A stretch of DNA of 64,000 nt, from positions 5,146,001 to 5,210,000 of the forward strand of contig OZ004588.1 of NCBI GenBank assembly GCA_963924555.1. Direction: 5' to 3'. Below, piece after piece: positions 1 to 11,400 of the stretch (the stretch's first letter is position 1; every line of letters begins with the position of its first letter). This DNA comes from Crambe crambe. Lineage: Eukaryota > Porifera > Demospongiae > Poecilosclerida > Crambeidae. Below the pieces are notes generated by a model. That model was not told the origin of the DNA and did not search any database. It saw only the letters and a list, made by a program, of their open reading frames with translations. Both the position numbers and the translations under genes were made by a program.

Positions 1-429
1 CAAAAATTCTTCAAACCATATCATTGCAAAGCTCTCTAAATGATTGAATTTTACATTTCATAATTAAATGCTGATAGAGGTACCATAAATTGGGAAATTG
101 GTATCTTGTTCAACAACTACTGCTGTCTTTAGCACATGGCTTGTGGTGAAGAACCACTTAAGTATAAAAACTAATCAGACTAATGAAATTTATAGGGCTT
201 GTTAAGTGGTTTAGTGGTAATTTTTATGGGTTCAGGTTTACCAGGTAAGAGCCTTGAAGTTAACTGAGTGGAATCTCTTAGTTCCAAAAATTTCCACAGT
301 GTCTTGATTAGAGATTTTGAGGGGTACACTGGGACACACTGTCCTGAGGAGTTTGCATGTACCCTGATAATCTTTTCCATTACAAGTTATCATTACATTT
401 TTAATACCATAGTTTTTCATACCATTACA

Positions 430-495
430 AGTTTGTTTGTTTGTTTGTTTGTTTGTTTGTTTGTTTGTTTGTTTGTTTGTTTGTTCGTTTGTTTG
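430..495. repeat. (TTTG)n microsatellite
   Basis: About 16 units of the tetranucleotide GTTT run in a row with one C-for-T change near the right end. Open frames across it (poly-CLFV on one strand, poly-KQTN on the other) are products of the repeat. The rest of 1-870 shows no convincing exon; the upstream exons of the gulonolactone-oxidase-like gene probably lie left of the window. Confidence 0.95.
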
Positions 496-874
496 GTTCA
501 TACCAGTACAATAAAATAAGTTGTAGTACCACTTGGTTTATACCAAGTATAAGTTAGCTGATTGCTGGTCTGACCATGGTTATCAACCTCAGTGTTTTAT
601 AGTGTCTATGCAATTTACCACTTGACATACAGATCTACACTGGTACTATACTCAGGTAGCTGCTTGTGTATTGAGGTATTTTGTGTGTCTGTAGCCATTT
701 CAAGTTTACATGCCATTACAAGTAATCATCAAGTGCTCAGGAAGAAAACAACTTGCATACTGAAATTAGGTTATTGCATATCTATAATGTAGTGTGACCT
801 TTGAACCATGGTGCATACCCAGCCAAGATACTGTTACACAAGGGTACGTAATATCGACCACTGTAACCCCACAG

Positions 875-3295
875 GTCAGCTTAGGACTACTCGGGGTGAT
901 TACAGAGGTCACTTTCCAAGTGGAGCATTCCTTTAACCTCAAGGAGACCATGGAGAAGAGATCTCTGGAGAACTGCCTTCAGAATCTCCATGGGATAATG
1001 CGTCAGAACGAATATGTGAAGCTCTGGTTGGGAATCTACAGTGAGTCATGTGACATCTACAGGTTTGAGAGAACTGCTGAAGAGCCAAGCACCACTGATG
1101 GCCCATGGTGGATCAATCTGAAAGTACGTGAGTGCATGTATTATGCTAATATAGGATATACTTATTATTAGTTTACCAGTTTAGATATTAAACATATAGA
1201 TGACTTATGGTATGCATTAACTTACGGTTATGCTTATCTAAAGCATAAAACTGTGTATAATGGATTACCTCTACAGAACTGGAGCCAGCTCATTTGTAGT
1301 GGTACGGCCATGCATAGCTACCAATCTGGTATGATCTAGGCAATGCCATGTACTAACTTATAAGTCATTATTATTATTCAAATTGCATACACACACAAAA
1401 CAAACAAACTAAAAAAAAAACAAATGGTGGTACGGCCTGGCTGTACCAGCTGTAGCAGTGCCTCTGGCCATGCTCTATAGTGCATGAACACAACCCTTTG
1501 TTCCTAGAAAGTGCATGTGGTTTATTGAGGCTTGCCTTTGCAATGGAGATGAATTTTTCAACTTCCAAGGAACTTAATGGGCTTTCCAGATTAGAGGAGA
1601 GAGGTCATAAATATGTTGGTTTGCCAGCTAGCTAGCTACTCACAGGCAGATGTTCTTATGTGAGCTGGCAATACTTCCTTTATATTCCAGATGTATCTCT
1701 GGGAACCGTTTCTCTGGTTAGCATCATGGCTGCCCTCCTTGGCACCAGCTATCATTCAGAATTCTTATGGAAAAGTGTTCTACCCTGAGTACACTCGAGT
1801 TGGGAAGGGCTTCCAAATGCAAACTGCTCCTCTCTACGTCCCGAGTAATATACAGGTACATTGTGTTGATAATTAATAGGCTCAGTATTCTTTGTAATAG
1901 ATAAAACATGTGTGTGTGAGGTTTCTGGTTGATTTAGCCTGAGGGCCATAGGCCCGAGGGATGGTGCACTAAATCAACCAGAAACCGAAACCGAGTGCAC
2001 ATGCTTTATCTAATTTAGCTCCACTGCGCATGCACTAGCTACTGTTACAAACATCATGTACATCAGCTAGACTGTTTTCTACAGCCTTTTGTCACAGCTT
2101 ATCAAAGTGAATTGTAGGTACTTGGCTCATCTTGTGGTAAGTATTATTACAGCTTTTTATGTATGGAGCTTCCTGGTTGGAACCACCACTTACATGGCTC
2201 TTGTCTCTACAGCAAGATCTTCTAAAGAGTTGTAGCACTAAAGAATGCTTGCTAGCTTGCTCGCTGTCAGAATCAGAATGGTATAGCTAGCAGTTACCTT
2301 ATACATCACTCACTATCAATGATTCAGAAGATAGCCTGGGGGTGATAGTGTGCACACTTGGAACAAAAATTGCTGATTTAATCCACATAGCAACCACATA
2401 GCAACGGGATCTAAATTGTATACTATCATAAGTAATTATGATACCCTCACTACAGTTAGCTGTATTAATTACAGTGGAACTCGACTCCCTGAAGTTTACT
2501 AAATTTCGGGATCCCTCTGCTCTAAATATTCACGACATCAGGACACTAAGTTACTACTGTCCCAAAAGTGTCCACGTTTAGAAGTTCCAACTGGAACCTC
2601 TGAGTAAAGTACAGTCATATAGAGGTTGTCCTTTTCTCACAGGTCATAAATGTACTAATGCTATGGGAAAGGGGCCCAAAAAGAGTGTCCTTTATTGGAA
2701 GGTTGTCCTTTTCTTGGAGGGTCAGGTTCATTCGTATTTCCATTGATAGATTGAGTTTGCGGTTGCTATGGAAGATTGTGTGCCTGCACTGAGGGTGATT
2801 AAAGCTGAGCTTGAAAAGTGGAGACCTTCCAGCATATTCGTTGAGGTAATAATTGGGAGCAATTTGAGTCAGTATAATTAACTCAATGATTAAAATTAGA
2901 AGATAGGATTTAGAATCAGCATAATATAATTATTAGAACATTAGTATCATAATTGCTTGTAGAGATTTGATTCATAATTAGTCTATTTTTATCAGGTACG
3001 ATTTGTGAAAGCAGATGATATTTGGTTGAGCATGAACTACCAGCGTCAAGGGTGCCATGCAACGATGCTTATCTACAACCCTTCAAAACAGTTTGTAGTG
3101 GATTTCTTTAGCTCTATTCGCCACTCTCTCCATGAATTCAAGCCCAGGTTTCATTTTGGAAAGTATGTAAATATCAGCTCCAAAGAAATATCGGATATCT
3201 ATCCTCGAGTGTCAGACTTTTTACGAGTTAGGTCACTCATGGATCCAAGTCGATTATTCATGAATGAGATGTTGGAGGAAATGTTTTTCTCTTAA
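875..3295 (+). CDS. L-gulonolactone oxidase-like protein (ALO domain), 3' exons
   Basis: Four phase-compatible exons: 875-1123, 1691-1855, 2750-2845 and 2996-3295 (stop). They spell the C-terminal half of an aldonolactone oxidase, the flavoenzyme family that makes vitamin C or its analogues from sugar lactones in the ER. Visible landmarks in order: GLLGVITEVTFQVE (the 'LG..GVI..VTLQC' block of GULO), an aromatic membrane-associated stretch MYLWEPFLWLASWLP (compare animal GULO YYLLEFLLWISTFLP), VRFVKADDIWLS (GULO VRFTRGDDILLS), then RFHFGK, YPRVSDFLRVRSLMDP and F.NEMLEEMFF at the C terminus. The family HWGK motif reads HFGK, keeping the Lys. The FAD-binding N-terminal half lies outside the window. 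A possible extra exon near 1277 does not keep phase and was left out. A short-range palindromic transposon sits in the third visible intron. Its 3' end converges on the minus-strand gene with about 30 bp between them. Confidence 0.85.
1897..2413. mobile_element. Composite inverted-repeat transposon, copy 1
   Basis: The left part, about 115 bp, is a near-perfect palindrome with arms TTTCTGGTTGATTTAG / CTAAATCAACCAGAAA bounded by ATAGATAAA / TTTATCTA. The right part ends in GCAACGGGATCTA, the reverse complement of TAGATCCCGTTGC, which starts the second copy at 21341. The same two modules recur in opposite orientation at 21341-22027, so they spread together. No transposase is visible; it is a non-autonomous element lying in an intron of the oxidase gene. 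Confidence 0.8.
2472..2716. mobile_element. Degraded GGAACC-type miniature element
   Basis: Begins ACAGTGGAACTC and contains the GGACA / GTGTCC / TTGTCCTTTTC words shared with the elements at 9456, 28246 and 40627. The ends are eroded and the right edge is approximate. Confidence 0.4.
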
Positions 3296-3327
3296 TTAAT
3301 GTATTCAAATTATAGTCATCAAAAACT

Positions 3328-5195
3328 CTACATTAATTTTATGCAACAAAGATAATGAAGTTTGAGCTTTAAAAATATGCCATATCTGTCCATACTAGCT
3401 ATGATAGTGCACACTATGCATAATGAAAATATATTCATTTTTCTACGTGACTGAAGAGATATTGATAATAATTTCAAGCTGGTGCTTCTCAGCTGCTCTT
3501 CAAAACCAAAGTACTCTGCAAGAACGAAATATTGACTTGAAAGTGGGTTTGTCATGGCTAGAAATAAGTCAGTGGCAATCTGGATAAGGACACTAATATA
3601 CTAAGAACACTTGTTGAGGATAAAATCATAATGCTTATGTATATTATTGTAGTTGCAGCATTATCCAGCAAAAAACAACAAAATGCATGAAGGAACCTGT
3701 GAAATGTGGCATCCCAGATACAGACAGCTATATGTGACATACCCCATTGTGCACTCCTTGCATTTCTAGTGTATTATCATTCAAGCGGTCAGAGTTGTGG
3801 TAAAGATCGTACTCGTCCACTGAAACACAATAATCCAATCATGACAATTGACGGCAATAATAATAATAACTTACCTTTCTCAGCCAAGTTTACTCCAAAG
3901 AAAAAGAATTTTATTATGTTTCGCTTTACAGCTGGTGCTGGAGTGCTTGTTGTCACCTAGTAAAGTATAAAGGTCTGTAACTAGTACTATTTCAAATTCC
4001 AAAGGTTAATTTTTGCTGTTTTGCTATTGTTTCATTTATGTGCTAATGCTTTTCATTAGTTATCAAGCAGTGAGTTATATCGAAGACACTCGTATGCAGG
4101 AAGATTTGAAGGATTAAGTTAACCACATTTTTGTGGCCCAGAGGTGATCACCATGCATAGACAACCTTCACTGTATTTTCTGTCAAGTTAGAGAAGTATT
4201 CCACCAAACTAAAATTTTCATAGTTTCTTTTCTAAGTAGCCAAAAGCCAGAATTAAGTCCTTTGAAAGGAGGTTATGTAAATTTGGTTTGGTATTCTGAA
4301 TTTCATGTTGCAAGATTACTGCAATCCACTGTATAGCCATAGTACAAAATCATACATACTGGTGTTTGCATTGAACTTCAGTACTTACTGTTAATTCTCT
4401 GTATTTCTTTCCGAAGTCAGCTGAGTATAATTCCACGTACACTTTGATTCTTTTCCTTGGAGTTAGTGGTGTTTTGTGGTGGATGCATTCTTGAAGAGGT
4501 GGTGGTGGTGGTGGTGGTTTTCTACAGCACACTAACAATAATTAAAAAAAAAAAAAAAGATACTCTAGCCAATGCAATGAATTTCAATCGGGTGTTAAAT
4601 AAATTAATATTGTTGTGTTATGCTCATCCCATGATTCCTATCCAAACAAATGATCGTGGGAAGACAAAAAAAAATTCTACTAGCTGATATGGTTTAACAA
4701 AGAGCCTTGGAATAAAACTTTATACAGCATCTCAAGGATTACACCACCCACACCAATTTGTGTAAGTCATGAGTCTCCAATTCACACAAGCTTATATCTA
4801 TTCAGACTGAATAGCTTATACCAACAAAAGTACATATCAGGGGTCATGTTACTGTGTTTATTTTAGGGTAGAGGTGTGTTATACCTCTAGTAAGCCTTCT
4901 AGTTATGAAACAATGGCTTTAATGATCAGTCGTTGCTGTGAAAAATCATGCTTCATGTTCCTTAAGAACTCTCTGGGCCCACAATGACACGACACAGCTG
5001 CTAGTTTAAATAAAACTCACAGTATTTTATGAAAATGAAAGCTAACATTAACAGCAAAAGCAGCACACACCAACATAGCAGGCAGGTAGATAATGCCGCT
5101 TCCTCAGGCACAATGAAGAAGGTACCGCCGCTGCAATTGGTAAAGCACCCTGTATCAATGCAGCTTTTTGCTGCTTCGACTTCTATTTCGTCCAT
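3328..5195 (-). CDS. Uncharacterised multi-exon protein with N-terminal membrane segment
   Basis: Exons on the minus strand: about 5195-5021 (start MDEIEVEAAKSC, then a 19-residue hydrophobic run LCWCVLLLLLMLAFIFI), about 4520-4390 (Pro-rich, then KRIKVYVELYSADFGKKYREL), 3956-3875 (VKRNIIKFFFFGVNLAEK), 3819-3743 (VDEYDLYHNSDRLNDNT) and 3580-3328 (IATDLFLAMTNPLSSQYF, stop). The last four keep phase through clean GTAAGT/GTATGT donors and pyrimidine-AG acceptors. The join of the first exon to the second does not keep phase as drawn, so an exon or a different boundary is missing there. Cysteines just before the hydrophobic segment suggest a small type III or anchored protein. I recognise no family. 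It is head-to-head with the tandem-FERM gene and converges on the oxidase gene. Confidence 0.55.
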
Positions 5196-5499
5196 GTTAG
5201 TAAGTAAAGTAACCAACTAGCTGGTTGTTTACCTGAATTCACTAGAGTAACGGGGGCGTGGCTGCCTGCTAAATTTAATTGTTTCGAGTGGGTGTTTTGA
5301 GCCCTGCCCCCAAGACTGACGTCACTGATTGCATATAGGGAATGCGCATACATATATGCAAGCATGCCACAAATTCCGAGTGTTCACTCAGTAGGAACCT
5401 GCAAGCAGTTTTTCATTTACCGAAAACGGCTACTGAATAGGGCTATCTTAGAATCTCTCCAGTATAAACTTGACTGTTTGATATATCCAGCTAGCTAGC
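5196..5499. promoter_or_regulatory. Bidirectional promoter with CRE palindrome and GC boxes
   Basis: About 300 bp separate two divergent start codons. It is the most GC-rich stretch nearby, with GGGGGCGTGGC at about 5253, its near-inverse GCCCTGCCCCC at about 5301, and a perfect CRE/ATF site TGACGTCA at 5317-5324. No TATA box is seen, which fits a constitutive shared promoter. Confidence 0.6.
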
Positions 5500-8400
5500 A
5501 TGGCTGCTAAAATGGCACCAAGTGATGACGCTGGACCTAGTGCTTTCGAAATCAAGCTAGGCATGACCACAGGCAGGCATTCCCCAGACTGTGAACCGAC
5601 GACCATTGTAGTAAGTATGATCAATAATTTCAGAGCATAGGTATAGCTATAAAATAATCATGTTTTACTCTAAAGGTTAATGCTGAGACGACAGTGAATT
5701 GGATTTTCCTGCAGGGAGCTTATGTTCTCAGTCATGTGCATGGGAGAGATAATGCAGCACTGCAGAAAGGTAGACTTTAGTTGATGATAGATGATTTTGT
5801 GAATGAAGCTGGACTCACTGTACTGTATGCAGGTGGACATCCATGCATGGGTAGTGTTGATACAAAACCCCATGGAACTGTGTAAACTTGAAAAATAAGT
5901 AGTGAACCACAGAAATCTGATCCTTTCATGTCTGGTACTGGTAAATCCACACTGTTGGTTTTCCCCAAACCTGACCTGCAATGGACAGTATGCATCAGAA
6001 CCTTTTTATGCGTAGCTAAATGCCTTGAAGTTTTTTGCAGCATGCATGTGGGTGTGTACGCTTCTTCGTTATAGTCATGAAGTGTTAATAATTTTGTTGT
6101 TGTTTATTTCCTAATAACAATGACACACCTCCTCTGCAAATAATAGTTTAGAATTCATAGCGACTGGGTGGTTATCTGTCATCTTGTATTTTGCATGCAT
6201 GATGTGAGGTGTATTCATACCTGCTAGGTCAGGGGTGAAGGGTCGATACAGAAATTATCAAAAAAAATTTTCAGGTGTTGCATAATCATACCAAGAAAGT
6301 AGGAACAGAATTTATTATTGAAACTACATGGTCATTATCTTCTATAGATTAAGCTAGTCATCTATTGTGTTCTATCTGCATGCACACTGTCCATTAATTT
6401 TGCTTAAGATAAGTCTCAACTTGGTAGTTCTATCTGTATGCATGTTGTGTTTAAATGTACTAGGTGATTTTAGTATGCTCTCATAGTTCTGTATTATATC
6501 TGTGTGGCAATCATTAGCAAGCCAGCTAAATTGAATAGTGTGCTTTTGGATACACTTGAGTAGAGACCATTAAGCAAATTTGGGACAGTTACACTGCCTA
6601 ATATTTCATTATAGCTTTTTGGTGAAATGTAAGATTAATATTTTCTCCATGCCAACACCAATAGTTAGGCATGGGGCTAAAATGCTTTTTTTGGCCTATT
6701 ATTCTATTCTGCAGTGCTCCCCCAGCAGACCTATTATTCTTTTATAGTAGCCTATTATTCTCAACAATATAATATCAAAATATACTTTTGAACTGTGCGT
6801 AACATTAAAGATGTACATTTTTCTTGCTGATCCCCAAAAGGATGTTTTTGAAATCTCACTCAGAATGCACATACCAGTATCAATTTTGTGCTAAGTCAAG
6901 ATGCCAGGGCTATGGAGGAGTGAGGTTATGGTAGCTATAATAATGACTGCGGCCTATTATTCTCATATGCTAGGATTCCAGTGAGACCCTATTATTGCTA
7001 GCATATTAGCCCCATGCCTACCAATAGTACTGTAGTTGGTGACGAATTAAGAGGGATATTATGAATCTTGTTGTACTTGGAGAAAAGAGAAAATGATATA
7101 GCAGAGACATTTTCTAGTCAAAAATTAATTGCTAAATTCCTATCATAAATCAGGACAAAATGATCTCAGAGTGCTGGCCGAATGCTCAATGTATTTGATA
7201 AGAGTATGACATTACTAGCCACTTAATAATTATCTGTGGTCTAACCAGCCCTTAGTTTGTGGTACAATCCTAAACCATCCAGCCCATGGCCTGATTTGCC
7301 TGTGGCGGTTTAATAACTAGTTGCCTGGACTGAGTTAATGGATGGAAGCTGTACATAGCACAAGCATCACTGCTTCCTCATGCTCAAATCAGATTATGGC
7401 TCATCGGGCAGCCATAGAAGTTAGAGAATTGCTACTCAAATTCAATATTGGTATGAGAATAAGCTTTGGGATGCATCTGTTATTATGTAATGAATTCTTA
7501 AGTATGAAATTGAACTACTTCTCTGAGCATTCCAAAGCTCTAATTTAGCTACCATTCAACCAACTTCATTTTGAGGGCCCTTATTGTAAAATGGTCAGGG
7601 TTTTTCTCTCTTTTTTAAAATCGGGGGTAGGGGAGGAGGGGGGAATTAAATTTGAGTGCTGGCTGTTGATGATTAAGTGTAAATTGGAGGGGAGCATTTT
7701 ATTGGGGGGGGGGGGGGAAGCCCTTCCTTATAAACCCCTGGCAACATCATTATAAAACCACACTTATTGGTTTGGTATGATCAGTTACATTTAAAAAATG
7801 GAGTTACGTATCTTGTATAACTATTACGTCTTGAGGACTTCATAGATCATTGATCTTGCTTCCGCATGTACTTGGCTAACCCTTTCCTGTTTACTTCTGT
7901 TGTGTACTTTGTCCAATACCATTTAGTAATGCAAGATCATGAAACAGCTTTGTACATGGACTTCTTAAGATACTTTGTTGGAATAAGTATTCAGTTCGTA
8001 GGTGTAAGTGAAGTCATGAGAGTAAGTTATGATTATGGCTGAAGGACTCTGACATAAGGAACGAAACATTCTGGGAGTCTAAACATGGACCTGGTGTAGA
8101 ATGCTTGTAATGTGAATGTGTATGTGTATGTTTTCAGTGAAGGGGCATATGAACTTGTTAGCTATAATAACCCAAAGCCACCACACATACATAGCTACTT
8201 GGGGATGACCTCAGCAATCTAAAACTTCATCTTGGTCGTGATTGGGGTGAGCGAAGCAAGGGAGTTAGCTGGAGAAATTTCTACTATGTTTATACTAGGG
8301 ATTTGAAGCTTTGGCCAATGATGTCACCTTATCGCAAGGGACGGAACTGTAAGAACGTACGAGATATCCCTTTCATTCAACCCCCAAGTGGCTTGCTTCG

Positions 8401-11400
8401 CTTGCAATAATATTTCATATGCATGTATGTATATTGGAGTTTCCTTGCGTGACGACCTTGGGTAAACTGAGCCAGCATGCTCACCTTTTAAGAAATGTAT
8501 GAAATTAAAATGTATAATAGTGATCAGTAGACAGAGACATGCCAATTGCTTCACGTCAGGATATCACAAATCACTAATCTCTTAAATAATCATCAATGAT
8601 TGCTAATTAACACTGACTTTTTTCCCTGTCACTTGATACAGATGGTGGGAAAATATATGAAATCCGATACATAAGTGTAATTTACACTTTTTGAGTGGTT
8701 TTTTATTACTTCGATATTGTGTGTTTCCCTTTGATGTTTACTTATTGTTACCCCAGGCATCGTAAGTATGTATAGCCTTCCATATCCATGCAGCCACAAG
8801 CATCTCTTCATTAAGAGCACCTCAGTGTGTTTTGCTGTTTTGAAATAGGCATGACACACTTTGAATTTGAGTGCCCTATTGCATGCCTCTATGTTGCTAA
8901 AGTAGCTTTCTTTGTGAAACTGAATCGGCCATCTTGTAGCATTTAATTAGCGATCAATAGCCAGTCTCTTGACAGCTTGTCTCTCTCAATGTCTCATTCT
9001 CTGGCATGGATTGAAGCTCTGTATTCAATACTCAGATCACATTCAATTATTAATGAAGAGCTGTGAGCCAATTAAGTGGCAATCACATACTTGCTAACTG
9101 CTGCAATTGATGGAGAAAATTTATCACTAAGTCTCATCAGCATTAGAATTAGATATTGAACAGCAATTCATCAGCTAAGCTTTTACCGACTCATTATTAG
9201 CATGTAGTGCTTAGCCATGTAGTACTATTGGCCACTGCCTATAGCGGCTCAATGAATCAAAGGATATACTAAGGATATACTAGGATATAATAGGATATAC
9301 TAGGATATACTAGGATATACTAGGATATACTAGGATATACTAGGATATACTAGGATCAATTAAAATAGCCTGAATTATTGTGGTCATATTAATGGGATGA
9401 ATCCTACTGTTGTATTGTGACCGCCTGTGGAATAATGGAGTGACTGACTTGATAGTACAGTGGAACCTCTAAATGCAGACACCTTTGGTACCAGTGAAAA
9501 GTGTCCTGATTAGAGAGGTGTCCCTATTTCAGGGGTTAAATTATACACATTTATATTGTGTTGGGACAAGAAAAAGTGTCCTGATTAAAGAGATTTTTGC
9601 ATTTCAGGGAGTCCACATTTAGGGGTTCCACTGTATACAGGAAAGAGATAATTTTTAGTACAAGTCGTTCACAGCTTGGAAATTGTACTGTATCATACCC
9701 TTTCCTTTCTCTCTTCAGATTTTGACTTGTACCTGTTGCGTCCTGGGAGAGACGACATTGTTCTCAACCCATCAAGAGTCATTGCAGACTACCAAATCAA
9801 GAAGAATGTAAGAAATGACGTGTGTGATCAGCTAGCTATGTGTGTGTGATCAGCTAGCTATGTGTGTGTTACCAAATTTGTTGTCTAACTAGACTGATCG
9901 TCATTATTGTGGTCAATACAATGTTACAGTACAGACTGAGTATAGATTTGTGCATTACAGTGATTTGCAACATGAAATTCAGAACACCAAACCAAAATTT
10001 ACATAGCCTCTTTCAAAGGACTTAATTGTGGCTTTAAGGTCACTGCAATGATGCAATCCACTGCCAATAGAATGAAAAAGAGTGCACATGAGGTGGAGCA
10101 AAGTTGAAACCCTACACACAATTTTTATGGTAGTCCCCAATTGATAGCAACTCTGGTTGGCCTACATATCTCTACTTGTACCAAATTTGCTATCAGTAAT
10201 GACTTATGGGGAGCTAGACACGAATGATTGAGTCCAATAATTGGGCCTGTCAACATGTAGTTGTGTCCTGATCCAATAGTTGTGTCTTGAATCCTTTTTC
10301 CAATATTCAAGCAACTATATTTGTATCTCTATAAGCAAGACATTTAAATCAAATTGTGAGTGATATCAGACTCTCCAATATGCATGCACATCCTCTGACT
10401 GTATGAAGCGAGCCACACTAGGGAGTCACACCCATTTTCACGTCACTTTGAACATGCTCTGGGAATTAAGCGTATGGTGTTTTTTTTCAAGGCTGTTTCC
10501 GTGAGATTTGGAAGGTTATGCTTTGTGCATGCCATTTAATGTTTATTGAAACTGCCTGAAAAACAAACCATATGCTGTCCCGGGGCACGTTCAAAGTGAA
10601 GTGAAAATCGGTGTATGTACGTTCTTCCAGTTCCAGATCAGTGCATTATAGTGACATCATCAGCTAACTGAGCAATGCACGCTCACCCCACAATACTTTG
10701 CATTTCCCTAATAATAGACTGAATATCAGTTCCTCTTATGAGATACATATGATTGTGCTTGTATTTGAGTAATAGATGGGGTCTATTCCCTTGCTGGAAT
10801 GTTGATAATGATAATTGGTTAGTTGATTCCTCTAAAATTGGTTGGAGACCGATTGGTCATCAGTTATGTAGCTAATTATGGAAGTACCTTACCCGATGCT
10901 TGAGAATGCGTGCGTGCCAACAAGCAGAGAGAGTCATAATAGTATTTAGGTAACACAGAAGTCACAAGAGCACTTGGGTATAATTGAGCGGAAGGGCAAG
11001 TAAGTGCCTGCAATAAACCTCGCCCTGGATTCCTCAGTAACTGTGTAATGAACACTATCAACATGAACTAGCTATGCTGTGAGAATCATAATGGCTGGAT
11101 CATAATAATGTATAGCCATAATAAAGTATGTAATGAGATTGATATGTAAGTATATTATTGCTGATTATGAATTAGTTGATCTTTTCAGAATGTGAATACA
11201 ACTGTAGCCCATGAGTGCATGTGTATCGTGCACTTGTGTGCAGTGTTTAAACACTGAGGCTCTACATGTTTGAAACTGAGGCTCTACATGTACTGAGATT
11301 TTATAGCTTCAGCATTAGGCAATCGATTGCTCAGCATTTTTGTTCCCTAGACACTACTCCTTGTGTTGTCACCGATTGTCATATCTACCCCTATTATGCT

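Noticed and set aside
238-519. Open frames over the (TTTG)n run on both strands
   Set aside because: Repeat-derived peptides with no splice or domain support.
1277-1331. Possible extra exon of the oxidase gene (NWSQLICSGTAMHSY)
   Set aside because: Good acceptor, but its donor leaves a phase that does not fit the next exon; direct joining of 1123 to 1691 keeps phase and matches GULO.
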